DNA of 64,000 nt from Rahnella bruchi (lineage in GTDB: Bacteria > Pseudomonadota > Gammaproteobacteria > Enterobacterales > Enterobacteriaceae). The translations under genes and the position numbers were made by a program. The DNA lies in the NCBI RefSeq assembly GCF_003614975.1, contig NZ_QZWI01000001.1, positions 1,070,685 through 1,134,684 of the forward strand, in the 5' to 3' direction. Shown piece after piece: positions 27,284-36,926 of this stretch. The stretch's first letter is position 1. Each line of letters starts with the position of its first letter. Under the pieces are notes generated by a model. That model was not told the DNA's origin. It ran no database searches and saw only the letters and a program-made list of their open reading frames with translations.

Positions 27284-27466
27284 GATTTCCCGCCTTTTCA
27301 GTGACTCACGCATCAAACCGATACGCTTGCAGCCTGATAATCCTGCATCCCAAACGCATTATCTCTTACCTTTAGCCATGATAGACTATCGCACATTGTT
27401 TTCGTGATTAAACCGTCAATTCCGCACAAGCTGCGGTTCATTCCAACCACATCTGCGAGTATTCAT

Positions 27467-28171
27467 ATGAAAGTAGGCATTATCGGTGCAATGGAGCAGG
27501 AAGTGACCCTGCTGCGCGACAAAATCATCAACCGTCAAACTATCGAACGCGCAGGCTGCGAAATCTATACCGGTCAGCTGCACGGCGTAGACGTGGCGCT
27601 GCTGAAATCAGGTATCGGTAAAGTGTCCGCAGCGATGGGCACCACGCTGTTGCTGGAACATTGTAGTCCTGATGTGGTGATCAACACCGGCTCCGCGGGT
27701 GGTCTGGCGAAAACGCTGAAAGTGGGCGATATCGTCGTTTCTGATGAAGTGCGTTATCACGATGCTGACGTCACCGCTTTTGGCTATGAACCAGGCCAGA
27801 TGGCTGGTTGCCCTGCCGCTTTCACTGCCGATCCGGAACTGATTACTCTGGCAGAAAACTGCATTCGTGAACTGAATTTAAATGCCGTCCGCGGTCTGGT
27901 GTGCAGCGGCGATGCCTTTATTAATGGTGCCGCGCCTCTGGCTCGTATCCGCGCAACTTTCCCCGCCGTTGCCGCTGTGGAAATGGAAGCGGCAGCCATC
28001 GGTCACGTCTGTCACCTTTTTGAAACGCCATTCGTTGTCGTTCGCGCCATTTCGGACGTGGCTGACGGGGAATCTCACCTGAGCTTTGAAGAATTCCTGG
28101 TCGTCGCCGCACAACAATCCACCCTGATGGTAGATGCGATGCTGAAAGCACTGGCAGTCTCAGAAGAGTGA
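27467..28171 (+). CDS. mtnN: 5'-methylthioadenosine/S-adenosylhomocysteine nucleosidase
   Basis: The 234-residue enzyme cleaves adenine from methylthioadenosine, S-adenosylhomocysteine and 5'-deoxyadenosine. It starts [20 protein letters not shown] with the catalytic Glu12, and has VVEMEAAA-type [15 protein letters not shown] (ribose-binding Glu) and [12 protein letters not shown] with the catalytic Asp. The ATG at 27467 matches the start of the E. coli protein. The stop overlaps the GTG start of btuF, a coupling found in many enterobacteria. The enzyme clears by-products of the polyamine genes at the other end of this window. Confidence 0.95.
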   Translation: MKVGIIGAMEQEVTLLRDKIINRQTIERAGCEIYTGQLHGVDVALLKSGIGKVSAAMGTTLLLEHCSPDVVINTGSAGGLAKTLKVGDIVVSDEVRYHDADVTAFGYEPGQMAGCPAAFTADPELITLAENCIRELNLNAVRGLVCSGDAFINGAAPLARIRATFPAVAAVEMEAAAIGHVCHLFETPFVVVRAISDVADGESHLSFEEFLVVAAQQSTLMVDAMLKALAVSEE

Positions 28172-28983
28172 TAGTCCGCCGGTTTTGTCTCATGCTCAGT
28201 TGCCTGTGGTTGCCTCTGACGGCCACAGCAGCACCGGCGCAACGGGTGGTCAGTCTGGCGCCTAATCTGACAGAACTGGCGTATGCTGCCGGTCTTGGCG
28301 AACGTTTAGTCGGAGTTAGTGCTTACTCCGACTATCCGCCACAGGCCAGCAAGCTGGAACAGGTAGCAAACTGGCAGGGGATCAACGTCGAACGCATCGT
28401 GACGCTGAAACCCGATCTGGTGCTCGCGTGGCGTGGCGGAAATCCTCAGCGTCCTCTGGATCAGCTGACGTCCCTTGGCATCAAAGTGATTTATCTTGAT
28501 CCGCAAAACGCAGATCAGATAGCACAAGCGCTGGAACAACTCGCCCCTTACAGCCCTTCGCCCGCTACCGCGCAAAACGCCGCAAACGCATTTCGCCAGC
28601 AATGGCAGGCACTTAAGCTGAAATATCACCGTCAGACTCCGGTTCCGGCGTTTATCCAGTTCGGCACACAGCCATTATTTACTGCCGCCGCCGCCACGAT
28701 ACAAAATGAAGTGCTGGAAGCCTGCGGCGCAAAAAACATTTTTGCCGACAGCCGTGTCCCGTGGCCTCAGGTCAGCCGGGAGCAGGTTTTGACCCGTCAT
28801 CCCCAGGTTATTGTTATCTCTGGCGGAAAATCGCAAAAACAGGTCATTGAAGATTATTGGCATTCTCTGCTCACAGCGCAGGTCATCGCGCTGGATCCGG
28901 ACTGGTTCAGCCGTGCAGGGCCGCGTATCTTGCTGGCAGCACAACAGCTCTGTCCTCAGCTGGCAGCGCTGCCTCAGAGGTGA
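28168..28983 (+). CDS. btuF: Vitamin B12-binding periplasmic protein
   Basis: A 271-residue periplasmic binding protein (E. coli BtuF 266). The signal peptide ([20 protein letters not shown]) is followed by [20 protein letters not shown], the class III binding-protein opening, [13 protein letters not shown] in the cobalamin pocket and [16 protein letters not shown] in the C-lobe. It carries vitamin B12 to the BtuCD transporter. The GTG start overlaps the mtnN stop by 4 bases (GTGA). In E. coli yadS follows; here an unrelated small secreted protein gene follows after a 334-base gap. Confidence 0.92.
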   Translation: MIVRRFCLMLSCLWLPLTATAAPAQRVVSLAPNLTELAYAAGLGERLVGVSAYSDYPPQASKLEQVANWQGINVERIVTLKPDLVLAWRGGNPQRPLDQLTSLGIKVIYLDPQNADQIAQALEQLAPYSPSPATAQNAANAFRQQWQALKLKYHRQTPVPAFIQFGTQPLFTAAAATIQNEVLEACGAKNIFADSRVPWPQVSREQVLTRHPQVIVISGGKSQKQVIEDYWHSLLTAQVIALDPDWFSRAGPRILLAAQQLCPQLAALPQR

Positions 28984-29317
28984 ATACTTACTAACATAAA
29001 CTACTGTGGGTCTCTTTCCCTCCCTGTCGCACTTTTCTGAATTGTTCTTTTATTAACCAAAATCAATAATTGAATGCTGTCATCTGGTAATATCCCTGGC
29101 GTAAAATCTTCGCTGCAACGCACTTCCCCGCTTTATTATTATCTCTTTGTTATACATCGAAATATAAAAAGTCTGGCGCGTGGGTAATAAGAAACGTCAG
29201 AGAAAGGCGTGATTTTCATCCGGATCATAAGTAATCCGAATTAAAGGCTTCGAAAACTTTACCGATAACTTTTTCAGCTTGGGCTGAATTTTTACAACAC
29301 CAGCAGGATAAAATTTA
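28984..29317. other. Gene-free stretch between btuF and a small secreted-protein gene
   Basis: These 334 bases hold no open reading frame that resembles a gene. The stretch from 29030 to 29170 is AT-rich (several TTATTA/ATAATT runs) and probably carries the promoter of the small gene at 29318. E. coli has yadS at this place; no trace of yadS coding sequence was recognised. Confidence 0.5.
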
Positions 29318-29563
29318 ATGAAAGCTTTATTACTCAGCGCGTTGCTCGCCTTGAGCCCGCTGGTTGCTGTCGCCGGCATAACAAGTGGCGAGATTCATGT
29401 CAGCCTGACTATTTTGCCCAGCTGCAAAATTGATGCGGCGCACAGCGGAACGTCCGTCACCTGCGCCAGCCGGACGATGATGCAACCCCACATCAGTGAA
29501 ATGATGCTCACTGCGGTGCCGGGGATCAGCATGGATTCAAAGCTGGTAACAGTGGAGTGGTAA
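29318..29563 (+). CDS. Small secreted protein resembling a shortened SCPU/pilin domain
   Basis: This 81-residue protein has a convincing signal peptide (MKALLLSALLALSPLVAVAG) and a mature part of about 62 residues: GEIHVSLTILPSCKID near the start, two cysteines 17 residues apart, and the terminal strand SKLVTVEW. The opening and closing strands look like those of the pilin domains at 9.1-15.2 kb (first strand with xVxLTI..xC, last strand VTVxW), but the middle of the domain is missing. A ribosome-binding site (AGGA, 9 bases upstream) and a following strong terminator support a real gene. Function is unknown; it could be a degraded pilin or a short structural protein. Confidence 0.65.
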   Translation: MKALLLSALLALSPLVAVAGITSGEIHVSLTILPSCKIDAAHSGTSVTCASRTMMQPHISEMMLTAVPGISMDSKLVTVEW

Positions 29564-29621
29564 TCCCCTTGTGAACGCTTACTTACCTGACCGCCCTGTT
29601 CTCTACACTTTTTACGCATAA

Positions 29622-29655
29622 AAAAAGCCCGTCTGCATCAGCAAACGGGCTTTTT
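29622..29655. terminator. Bidirectional hairpin terminator between the small secreted gene and erpA
   Basis: AAAAAGCCCGT and ACGGGCTTTTT form an 11-base-pair stem with a 12-base loop and A/T tracts on both sides, so it can end transcripts from both converging genes. Confidence 0.85.
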
Positions 29656-29670
29656 CTTTAAGACGGGTGA

Positions 29671-30030
29671 TTAAATACTAAATGAAGAACCGCAGCCACA
29701 CGTAGTTTTTGCGTTAGGGTTAGTCACGACAAAGCGCGAACCTTCCAGACCTTCAGTGTAATCCACGGAACCACCGACCAGATATTGCAGGCTCATCGGG
29801 TCAACGACCAGCGCCACACCGGCTTTCTCGATGGTCATGTCACCGTCGTTAATTTTATCATCGAAGGTAAAACCGTACTGGAATCCGCTGCAACCACCAC
29901 CGGTGATATAAACACGCAGCTTCAGGTTTGGATTTTCTTCATCCGAAATAAGGTTCTGTACCTTACGTGCCGCGGCCTCAGTAAACTGTAACGGCAACGC
30001 GGCTGTGTCATTCATCAATGCTTCGCTCAT
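29671..30030 (-). CDS. erpA: Essential iron-sulphur cluster insertion protein ErpA
   Basis: An A-type Fe-S carrier of 119 residues. The three cluster-binding cysteines are visible in [13 protein letters not shown] and [11 protein letters not shown] at the C-terminus, and [21 protein letters not shown] is the family signature. It receives Fe-S clusters from Isc/Suf scaffolds and delivers them to apoproteins such as those of isoprenoid synthesis. The start at 30030 has GGGAG 9 bases upstream; an internal ATG at 30015 would give the 114-residue length of the E. coli protein and is possible. Confidence 0.95.
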   Translation of the reverse strand: MSEALMNDTAALPLQFTEAAARKVQNLISDEENPNLKLRVYITGGGCSGFQYGFTFDDKINDGDMTIEKAGVALVVDPMSLQYLVGGSVDYTEGLEGSRFVVTNPNAKTTCGCGSSFSI

Positions 30031-30118
30031 AATCTCTCACTCCCAATCCGCATTTGTTCAGGCCGCCGGATTGACTGTCTGAATAATGTACTCATTATCT
30101 AATACCTGAAAGTATGGT

Positions 30119-31582
30119 TCAAGTATGGGGATTTTTTGTTGCGCTGTCCTGCTTAATGGTGCCTTCTGCGTCGGGTTCTGCCTGGGCTTTCTCTGCATTT
30201 TCACGTTCCTGCCTCTGCAAGGTGCGGGTGAGGATCGCGGAATACAAGGGCTTACCGCCTAAAAACTGTGCCAGTAAGGTGGCGCCAAGGCAGGTGATGA
30301 TCATCGGTAAAATAAGCTGATAGTTATCGGTCATTTCGAGAACCAGCACAATACCGGTGAGCGGCGCGCGGACGCTGGCGGCAAACAGCGCCCCCATTCC
30401 GGCTATCGCAAAAGTAGCAGGCTGGATCCCATACTGCGGGAACCACGTCAGCGCAGCGGTACCAAATGCCGTGCCCAGCAGCGTGCCCAGCGCCAGCATC
30501 GGGGCGAAAATCCCACCCGGCGCGCCGGAAGCAAAGCACAAAAGCGTGGTCACTACGCGGACAAGGAAAATCGCCAGCAACATCAGCAGGCTGTATTTTC
30601 CTGCCGCCGCCAGCGGGATCAGCGCAAAGCCGCCACCCGTCGCTTCCTGGTGAATCAACCCGAGCAGGCCACAAAAGCCCCCCAGCATCCCGCCGATAAT
30701 CAGAATGTTACGCAGATTACCGCCATGAACGCGGGCAAACATGTCCTGCGTGCGGAAAATCAGGGCGTTGAACGTTACGCCGACCACGCCAAAAACCATC
30801 CCCAACACCAGATACAACCACAGCGTATTAAGCGGTGCGCTGGCCAGCTTGCCCACTTCAATCACTGCACCGTCACCGTTAAAAATACGGAAAACGATGC
30901 TCGACATAATCACACCGATAAATACCGCTTTTATCGAAATCAGGCTGTAACGAAATTGCAGACGCATCTCTTCAAGGATAAACAGAATACCCGCCAGCGG
31001 GGCGTTGAAGGCCGCAGAAAGGCCGGCAGCCGCACCGGTCGCCAGCAGCGAATGGCGCGCTTCTGCACTGCGCAGTCGGAAAATATCGTACATCATCTTC
31101 CCGACATTGGCGCCCATCTGTACAGTCGGCCCTTCCCTGCCCAGCACCATGCCCGCGCCGAGCGTGCCCAGACCGCCAAAAAATTTCACCGGGATCACCC
31201 GCCACCAGCGGACAGGACGCATCTCTTCCAGCGCCCCTTCGATTTCCGGGATCCCCGAACCGCCCGCTTCCGGCGCGAATTTACGTACCAGGTAATAACC
31301 GAACATCGCCATGACCGCCGAGATAACAAAGGTCAGCGGCCACAGCAGGATCCAGTAGTCACTGAAAACCCCAATGCTCGAAAGACGCAGTGCCATCACC
31401 AGATTCACTGTTTTCTCAAATGCAACGCCGAGCAAACCGGCGATAGTCCCCACCAGCGCGGCCATGATCAAAATCGTGACCGGTGTTTTATCCCGGCGCA
31501 GCAAAAGGCGCAGCGCCTCGCTGCGTTTGCGGGGGCCGCGGACGTGCACGCTCTCTAAATTCTCAGTCTCAGGTTCATTCAT
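30119..31582 (-). CDS. clcA: H+/Cl- exchange transporter ClcA
   Basis: The 487-residue CLC-family antiporter exchanges two chloride ions for one proton and helps in extreme acid resistance. The chloride-path motifs are intact: GSGIPEIEG (from residue 108), GREGPTVQ with the gating Glu150, [11 protein letters not shown], and the internal proton glutamate in [10 protein letters not shown]. An N-terminal cytoplasmic segment of about 35 residues is slightly longer than in E. coli (473 residues). The position between erpA and hemL is conserved. Divergent from hemL with a 184-base gap. Confidence 0.94.
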   Translation of the reverse strand: MNEPETENLESVHVRGPRKRSEALRLLLRRDKTPVTILIMAALVGTIAGLLGVAFEKTVNLVMALRLSSIGVFSDYWILLWPLTFVISAVMAMFGYYLVRKFAPEAGGSGIPEIEGALEEMRPVRWWRVIPVKFFGGLGTLGAGMVLGREGPTVQMGANVGKMMYDIFRLRSAEARHSLLATGAAAGLSAAFNAPLAGILFILEEMRLQFRYSLISIKAVFIGVIMSSIVFRIFNGDGAVIEVGKLASAPLNTLWLYLVLGMVFGVVGVTFNALIFRTQDMFARVHGGNLRNILIIGGMLGGFCGLLGLIHQEATGGGFALIPLAAAGKYSLLMLLAIFLVRVVTTLLCFASGAPGGIFAPMLALGTLLGTAFGTAALTWFPQYGIQPATFAIAGMGALFAASVRAPLTGIVLVLEMTDNYQLILPMIITCLGATLLAQFLGGKPLYSAILTRTLQRQERENAEKAQAEPDAEGTIKQDSATKNPHT

Positions 31583-31766
31583 AACGGAAAGGGAAATACA
31601 GGCATGGTAGTAGAAGATTGATAGATTTAATCATACAAATTGCCTGCCTGACAGGATCTACAACAAAATGCAGCACGGTTTACGGTTTTATATCGCCGCT
31701 CAGTTCACTAGAATGGGCGCATCAAAATTTCTTTACCCAGAACCCAGTAATTTCAGGAGTTGAATA

Positions 31767-33047
31767 ATGAGTAAGTCTGAAAGTCTGTTCACGCAGGCGC
31801 AAGCGCTAATCCCGGGCGGTGTTAACTCGCCGGTACGTGCCTTCTCCGGCGTTGGCGGCGTGCCATTATTCATCGCGCGCGCTGACGGCGCTTTCCTTTT
31901 TGATGCCGATGGCAAAGCCTATATCGACTATGTCGGTTCATGGGGCCCGATGGTGCTTGGCCACAACAACGCCGAAATCCGCAGTGCGGTGATTGAAGCC
32001 GCCGAGCGTGGTCTGAGCTTCGGCGCGCCGACTGAAATGGAAGTCAAAATGGCCGAACTGGTCACCGGTCTGGTGCCAAGTATGGACATGGTTCGCATGG
32101 TGAACTCCGGTACCGAAGCGACAATGAGCGCCATTCGTCTGGCTCGTGGCTTCACGCATCGCGATAAAATTGTCAAATTCGAAGGCTGCTATCACGGTCA
32201 CGCCGACTGCCTGCTGGTGAAAGCCGGTTCCGGTGCGCTGACCCTCGGCCAGCCAAACTCTCCGGGTGTTCCGGCTGATTTCGCCAAACACACGCTGACC
32301 TGTACGTATAACGATCTGGATTCAGTGCGTGCCGCATTCGAACAATTCCCTGACCATATCGCCTGTATCATCGTTGAGCCGGTCGCGGGCAACATGAACT
32401 GTGTGCCGCCACTGCCGGAATTCCTGCCAGGTCTGCGCAAGATTTGTGACGAGTTTGGCGCGCTGCTGATTATCGACGAAGTGATGACCGGTTTCCGCGT
32501 CGCGCTGGGCGGTGCTCAGGAGTATTACGATGTGGTGCCTGACCTGACCTGTCTGGGCAAAATCATCGGCGGCGGTATGCCGGTGGGCGCGTTTGGCGGT
32601 CGTCGCGACGTGATGGAAGCGCTGGCACCGACCGGTCCGGTCTATCAGGCCGGTACCCTATCCGGTAATCCGATTGCGATGGCAGCCGGTATCGCCTGTC
32701 TGACGCAAGTTGCACAACCGGGCGTGCATCAGACTCTGACAGAGCGCACCACGCAGCTGGCTGAAGGTTTGCTGGATGCGGCGCAGGAAGAAAATATCCC
32801 GTTCGTCGTGAATCATGTCGGCGGGATGTTTGGTCTGTTCTTCACCGATGCTGAAACTGTGACCTGTTATCAGGACGTGATGAAGTGCGACGTTGAACGC
32901 TTTAAGAAGTTCTTCCACCTGATGCTGGAAGAAGGCGTTTACCTGGCACCTTCCGCCTTTGAAGCCGGCTTTATGTCTCTGGCCCATACGCAGGAAGACA
33001 TCCAGCGCACCATCGACGCCGCTCGCCGCTGTTTCGCTAAGCTTTAA
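31767..33047 (+). CDS. hemL: Glutamate-1-semialdehyde 2,1-aminomutase
   Basis: The 426-residue PLP enzyme makes 5-aminolevulinate, the first committed haem precursor, in the cytoplasm. The Schiff-base lysine is Lys265 in [19 protein letters not shown], the PLP-binding Asp lies in [13 protein letters not shown], and [15 protein letters not shown] binds the phosphate. Length is the same as in E. coli. The start has AGGAG 8 bases upstream. It is monocistronic, divergent from clcA and convergent with the fhu operon; a GC-rich palindrome lies just after the stop. Confidence 0.96.
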   Translation: MSKSESLFTQAQALIPGGVNSPVRAFSGVGGVPLFIARADGAFLFDADGKAYIDYVGSWGPMVLGHNNAEIRSAVIEAAERGLSFGAPTEMEVKMAELVTGLVPSMDMVRMVNSGTEATMSAIRLARGFTHRDKIVKFEGCYHGHADCLLVKAGSGALTLGQPNSPGVPADFAKHTLTCTYNDLDSVRAAFEQFPDHIACIIVEPVAGNMNCVPPLPEFLPGLRKICDEFGALLIIDEVMTGFRVALGGAQEYYDVVPDLTCLGKIIGGGMPVGAFGGRRDVMEALAPTGPVYQAGTLSGNPIAMAAGIACLTQVAQPGVHQTLTERTTQLAEGLLDAAQEENIPFVVNHVGGMFGLFFTDAETVTCYQDVMKCDVERFKKFFHLMLEEGVYLAPSAFEAGFMSLAHTQEDIQRTIDAARRCFAKL

Positions 33048-33057
33048 TCCTATCTGC

Positions 33058-33084
33058 CTCCTCCCCCTGCGCAGGGGAGGAGCA
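33058..33084. repeat. GC-rich intergenic palindrome (variant copy)
   Basis: CTCCTCCCCCTGCGCAGG followed by GGAGGAGCA forms a long hairpin. It is an imperfect version of the 25-base element found at 54620-54644 and 59010-59034, and like those it sits at a junction between convergent genes (hemL and fhuB). Confidence 0.6.
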
Positions 33085-33142
33085 AAGCCCCCGGCCAAAG
33101 AAAGATCCCTTCTCAACATCTCCCTTTTTTACCTGAAATTGT

Positions 33143-35131
33143 CTATTTCGCCTGTTTTCTCAACAGATAGATAAAGTACGGTGCCCCGATAAATGTGGCG
33201 AGTAAGCCCGCCGGGATCTGGTTCGGGAAGATAATCATCCGGCCACACCAGTCGGCAAATACCATCAGTAAACCGCCGAGAATACTGGCGACCATCCACT
33301 GCGGAACCGCGCGACGAAAGCCCATCATCCGCGCCATATGCGGTGCCATGAGTCCGACAAAGCTCAGCGGCCCGATGGTCAGTGTCGCAGCAGCCGTCAT
33401 CACCGCCGCCAGCATTAAAATCGCCATTCGGGTTGGCGTCAGCGCAATACCTACCGATTTCGCCGTCACGCTGCCCAGCGGTAAAATATTAATCCAGCGA
33501 CGGCAGAACGGCACAATCACCATCAGGACAGCCGCAATAATCAACGTACGCCATGCCGCATCGGCGGAAACAGAGTAAGTAGACCCGGAAAGCCAGGTCA
33601 GCAAACCACCCATACGCGGATCACCGCTCGCCAGCAGCAATGCCATCAGCGTGGTGAATGCGGTACTCAGCGCGATACCCGTTAGCAACATACGTTCAGC
33701 GGAAAAACTGCGCAGACCCGATGCCATCATAATCACCAGCAACGTCAGCGCCGCGCCGAGGCTCCCCGCCGGTAACAGCCAGGCAAAGGCATCGCCCGGT
33801 ACGATAAACATCATCACCACCACGCCGGTTGCCGCGCCCGAGCTAATCCCCAGCACTTCGGGACTCGCCATCGCGTTACCGGTGAGCTTCTGGATAAGCA
33901 CGCCGGAAGACGCCAGCATAATGCCCGCCGCCAGCGCCGCCAGCACGCGCGGCAAACGCCACGGCAGCAGCGCCTGTAAATCAGCGCCTGTTGACCAGCT
34001 CCAGCCTGTCGCGTTACGTCCGGCCATCAGCGCGATAACCAGGCCAACAAACAGTACCGCCAGCGCCAGCGCGACCCAGCGCACCAGATGGTGACGCTCA
34101 GCCGGTACGTTATCCCCCTGATCCATCGGCGGCGGCGTCATGTTGTTGCGAAGACGCGGCAACAGCCACAACAGCAGCGGAGCACCGACCAGCGCGGTGG
34201 CGGCCCCGGTCGGAATTTCCATCCAGAACGTGGTGATGTACTGCATCACCTGATCGGTGAACCACAGCAACAAAGCACCAATCAGCGGTGCCATGAGAAG
34301 CCGCGCAGGCAAACGTCGCGCGCCGAGTATTTTCGCCAGCAATGGGGCGAATAGACCGATAAAGCCAACGATACCGACCGCGTTAACCAGCTGCGCACTC
34401 ATCAGAATAGCGAGCGTCAGCACCGCCAGACGCGCAGCGGAAAGCCCGAGGCCAAGGTTTTTGGCAACGCCGTCGTCCAGCCCCAGAAGCGTCATCGGAC
34501 GCTGCAACAGAAACGCCAGCAGCCAGACAATAATCACGCGCGGCAACAGGAAGCTGGCAACATCCCAATCCTGCTGCGTCAGTGAGCCGCTGCTCCACAT
34601 ATACAGGCTTTGCAGGCTCTGATAATTGAAGATGCCAATCAGACCGTTGACCGCACCGCAATACAAACCGAGCACCAGACCGGCCAGGATCAGCGTGACC
34701 GGTGACATGCGTTTTCCCCAGGCGATACCGAATACCAGTGCGCCAATCACTACCGCGCCAGTCATCGCAGCAAACTGCTGGGTGATCATCCCGCCAGGCA
34801 GTGCCCACAACGTCGCGACCGTCAACCCGAGTTGCGCGCCAGCCGAAACGCCGAGCGTCGCAGGTTCAGCCAGTGGGTTACGTAATACCTGCTGGAACAG
34901 CAAACCGACCAGCCCCAGCCCGGCACCGGCCAGCAATGCCACGGCGATGCGCGGCAGCGAGCTGTAATGGAAAAGCATCTGCTGCACATTGTCGATATCC
35001 GGCTGCCACAGTGCGCCGCGCCATTGTGCGTAAGGCAATTGCTGGTGCAGGTTGTAAATACTGAGCGCGCCCGCAGCCAGTGCCAGAATAATCAGAAGCG
35101 TCAGCGAAACGCTGAGCGAACGGCGGTTCAT
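33143..35131 (-). CDS. fhuB: Ferrichrome ABC transporter permease FhuB
   Basis: This 662-residue inner-membrane protein consists of two fused BtuC/FecD-type halves (about 1-330 and 345-662), each with about ten hydrophobic helices and each with the LAxPxxLGxSxGA-like motif: LAEPATLGVSAGAQLG in the first and MASPEVLGISSGAATG in the second. It is the permease for Fe3+-hydroxamates such as ferrichrome, working with FhuC and FhuD. The start at 35131 overlaps the fhuD stop by 4 bases (ATGA); the frame is open upstream but that part lies inside fhuD. Length agrees with E. coli (660). Confidence 0.95.
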   Translation of the reverse strand: MNRRSLSVSLTLLIILALAAGALSIYNLHQQLPYAQWRGALWQPDIDNVQQMLFHYSSLPRIAVALLAGAGLGLVGLLFQQVLRNPLAEPATLGVSAGAQLGLTVATLWALPGGMITQQFAAMTGAVVIGALVFGIAWGKRMSPVTLILAGLVLGLYCGAVNGLIGIFNYQSLQSLYMWSSGSLTQQDWDVASFLLPRVIIVWLLAFLLQRPMTLLGLDDGVAKNLGLGLSAARLAVLTLAILMSAQLVNAVGIVGFIGLFAPLLAKILGARRLPARLLMAPLIGALLLWFTDQVMQYITTFWMEIPTGAATALVGAPLLLWLLPRLRNNMTPPPMDQGDNVPAERHHLVRWVALALAVLFVGLVIALMAGRNATGWSWSTGADLQALLPWRLPRVLAALAAGIMLASSGVLIQKLTGNAMASPEVLGISSGAATGVVVMMFIVPGDAFAWLLPAGSLGAALTLLVIMMASGLRSFSAERMLLTGIALSTAFTTLMALLLASGDPRMGGLLTWLSGSTYSVSADAAWRTLIIAAVLMVIVPFCRRWINILPLGSVTAKSVGIALTPTRMAILMLAAVMTAAATLTIGPLSFVGLMAPHMARMMGFRRAVPQWMVASILGGLLMVFADWCGRMIIFPNQIPAGLLATFIGAPYFIYLLRKQAK

Positions 35132-36030
35132 ACCGGTTTCCTCAGTGTGCTGGTTAAAATATTGCAAAAGTGCATCGCGCTGAACGTTGCGCCGTAGTAC
35201 CAGACAGCAGGAATGACGGTGAACTGATCCGCACGCACGAAAGGCATCGATTTCCACAGAGGCGTTTTTTCAACGACTTTCATGATGCTGGCGCTGTCAT
35301 GGTCGAAACACAGCACGCGGGCATTTTTGATCGCTGCCAGTCTTTCAACACCGACGGAAACGCTGCCCCAGAAACTGCCCTCGCCCTGCCAGGCATTGGT
35401 AAGCCCGACATTATTCATGACTTCATGCAGCATACTGCCCTGACCAAAGACCAGAACATGGCGCGGATCGATAAAAGTAATCAGCAACAACGGCTGCTGT
35501 GCGACCGGCTTCAGCTGTTCGCGGGTTTTGGCTAAGGTGTCCCGATAAAGCTGCAAATGCTGTTCTGCGCGAACCTGTAAACCCAGCGTATCCGCCAGTT
35601 TATGCAAAGAGCTGATCGCCAGATCTAAGGGCTTCGCAGAACCGTCATTGGCTTTGACACTCAGCACCGGCGCGATGGACTCCAGCTGACTGGTCGCCGG
35701 GCCGTACCCTTTAGTCACCAATACCAGAGAAGGTTTGAGTTGCTGGATAAGTTCCATATTGGGTTCGGTACGCTGACCTACGTCAATCACGCCCGGCACC
35801 AGCGGCGGTTCTCCTACCCAAATGTTGTAGTTACGGATATCCGCAACTGCCAGAGGCATTACGCCGAGGGCAATCAGAAGTTCAGCGGGAAGCCATTCGA
35901 GGGCAATAATGCGGCTGAGATCGGGACGGTTCGCTGACAGCGCAGGCAAGGAGGTCAGTAACGGGGAGAGCGCCATCATCTGCAAAATGCGACGGCGGGT
36001 TATTCCGGAAAAATTTGAAATATCAGACAT
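35128..36030 (-). CDS. fhuD: Ferric-hydroxamate periplasmic binding protein FhuD
   Basis: The 300-residue periplasmic protein begins with a twin-arginine-like signal (GITRRRILQMMALSPLLTSLPALSA), as in E. coli FhuD. The mature part has RIIALEWLPAELLIALGVMP, the conserved VGQRTEPNMELIQQLKPSLVL with the hydroxamate-binding arginine, and WYYGATFSAMHF near the C-terminus. It binds ferrichrome, coprogen or aerobactin-type complexes and passes them to FhuB. It lies between fhuC and fhuB with a 1-base gap and a 4-base overlap, so translation is tightly linked. Confidence 0.94.
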   Translation of the reverse strand: MSDISNFSGITRRRILQMMALSPLLTSLPALSANRPDLSRIIALEWLPAELLIALGVMPLAVADIRNYNIWVGEPPLVPGVIDVGQRTEPNMELIQQLKPSLVLVTKGYGPATSQLESIAPVLSVKANDGSAKPLDLAISSLHKLADTLGLQVRAEQHLQLYRDTLAKTREQLKPVAQQPLLLITFIDPRHVLVFGQGSMLHEVMNNVGLTNAWQGEGSFWGSVSVGVERLAAIKNARVLCFDHDSASIMKVVEKTPLWKSMPFVRADQFTVIPAVWYYGATFSAMHFCNILTSTLRKPV

Positions 36031-36031
36031 A

Positions 36032-36844
36032 TCAGTATACGAAGCTCACCGGTGCGCCACCCGCAGGATGCGGCAAAATGCCCATCGGAATGCCATAAAT
36101 TTGTTCGAGCACGTCACCGCGCATCATCTCTTCGGGTGTACCTTGTGCGATCATCTCGCCACCACGCAGCGCCATCAGCTGGTCGCAATAGCGGGCTGCC
36201 ATATTCAGATCATGCAGAACCGCAATCACGGTTAAGCCTTTTTCACGGCTAAGACGCTGGATCAGGGCCAGTACGTCTTTCTGATGCGCAATATCCAGCG
36301 CAGAGGTCGGTTCGTCGAGCAGCAGACAGCGGCTGTCCTGCGCCACCATCATCGCCAGCCAGGCACGCTGGCGCTCGCCACCGGACAGGCTGTCGACCAG
36401 ACGATGTGCGAAAGGCCTGAGGCCCACCAGCGAAATCGCTTCTTCGACTTTTTCTTTATCGTGATGTTTGAAACGTCCCAGTGCGCCGTGCCACGGATAG
36501 CGGCCAATCGCCACCAGCTCCTGCACGGTCATGCCTTCAGCGGCGGGAAGTTGCTGCGGCAGATAGGCCACCTGCCGCGCAAAGGCTTTGCTGTCCCACT
36601 GCGCCAGTGGCGTTTCATTGAGATAAATGGTTCCTGATGTCGCCGCCTGATGGCGTCCCAGCATTTTTAACAACGTCGACTTCCCTGAGCCATTGTGACC
36701 AATCAGCCCGCACACTTTCCCTTGCGGGAAAGTCAGCGACAAGGGTGCCAGCAGCGTTCGCCCCGGAACCGTAAAACTGACCTCTTGCAGGCGGAATACA
36801 CTGTCCGGCAGCGGGGAAGAAGGATGTACGTTGTTATCAGGCAT
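36032..36844 (-). CDS. fhuC: Ferric-hydroxamate ABC transporter ATPase FhuC
   Basis: The ATP-binding subunit of the Fhu importer, with Walker A GHNGSGKST, the Q-loop YLPQQLPAAEGMTV, the ABC signature LSGGERQRAWLAM, Walker B LLLDEPTSALD and the switch histidine in VIAVLHDLN. With the ATG at 36844 it has 270 residues, close to the 265 of E. coli; an in-frame GTG at 36889 would add 15 residues (MPVSCSQPDVDVENL) and cannot be excluded, because the ribosome-binding site of the ATG is weak. The fhuA gene ends about 80 bases upstream in the same direction of transcription order fhuA-fhuC-fhuD-fhuB. Confidence 0.93.
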   Translation of the reverse strand: MPDNNVHPSSPLPDSVFRLQEVSFTVPGRTLLAPLSLTFPQGKVCGLIGHNGSGKSTLLKMLGRHQAATSGTIYLNETPLAQWDSKAFARQVAYLPQQLPAAEGMTVQELVAIGRYPWHGALGRFKHHDKEKVEEAISLVGLRPFAHRLVDSLSGGERQRAWLAMMVAQDSRCLLLDEPTSALDIAHQKDVLALIQRLSREKGLTVIAVLHDLNMAARYCDQLMALRGGEMIAQGTPEEMMRGDVLEQIYGIPMGILPHPAGGAPVSFVY

Positions 36845-36926
36845 AAGATTTTCTACGTCGACATCTGGTTGAGAACAGGAAACGGGCACGACCAGCGTGC
36901 CCGGAATTTAGTGCTTATAACGGATA

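Noticed and set aside
30650..31558. A 302-codon open frame on the plus strand opposite clcA
   Set aside because: The clcA gene on the other strand carries all CLC motifs; the antisense frame is composition-driven.
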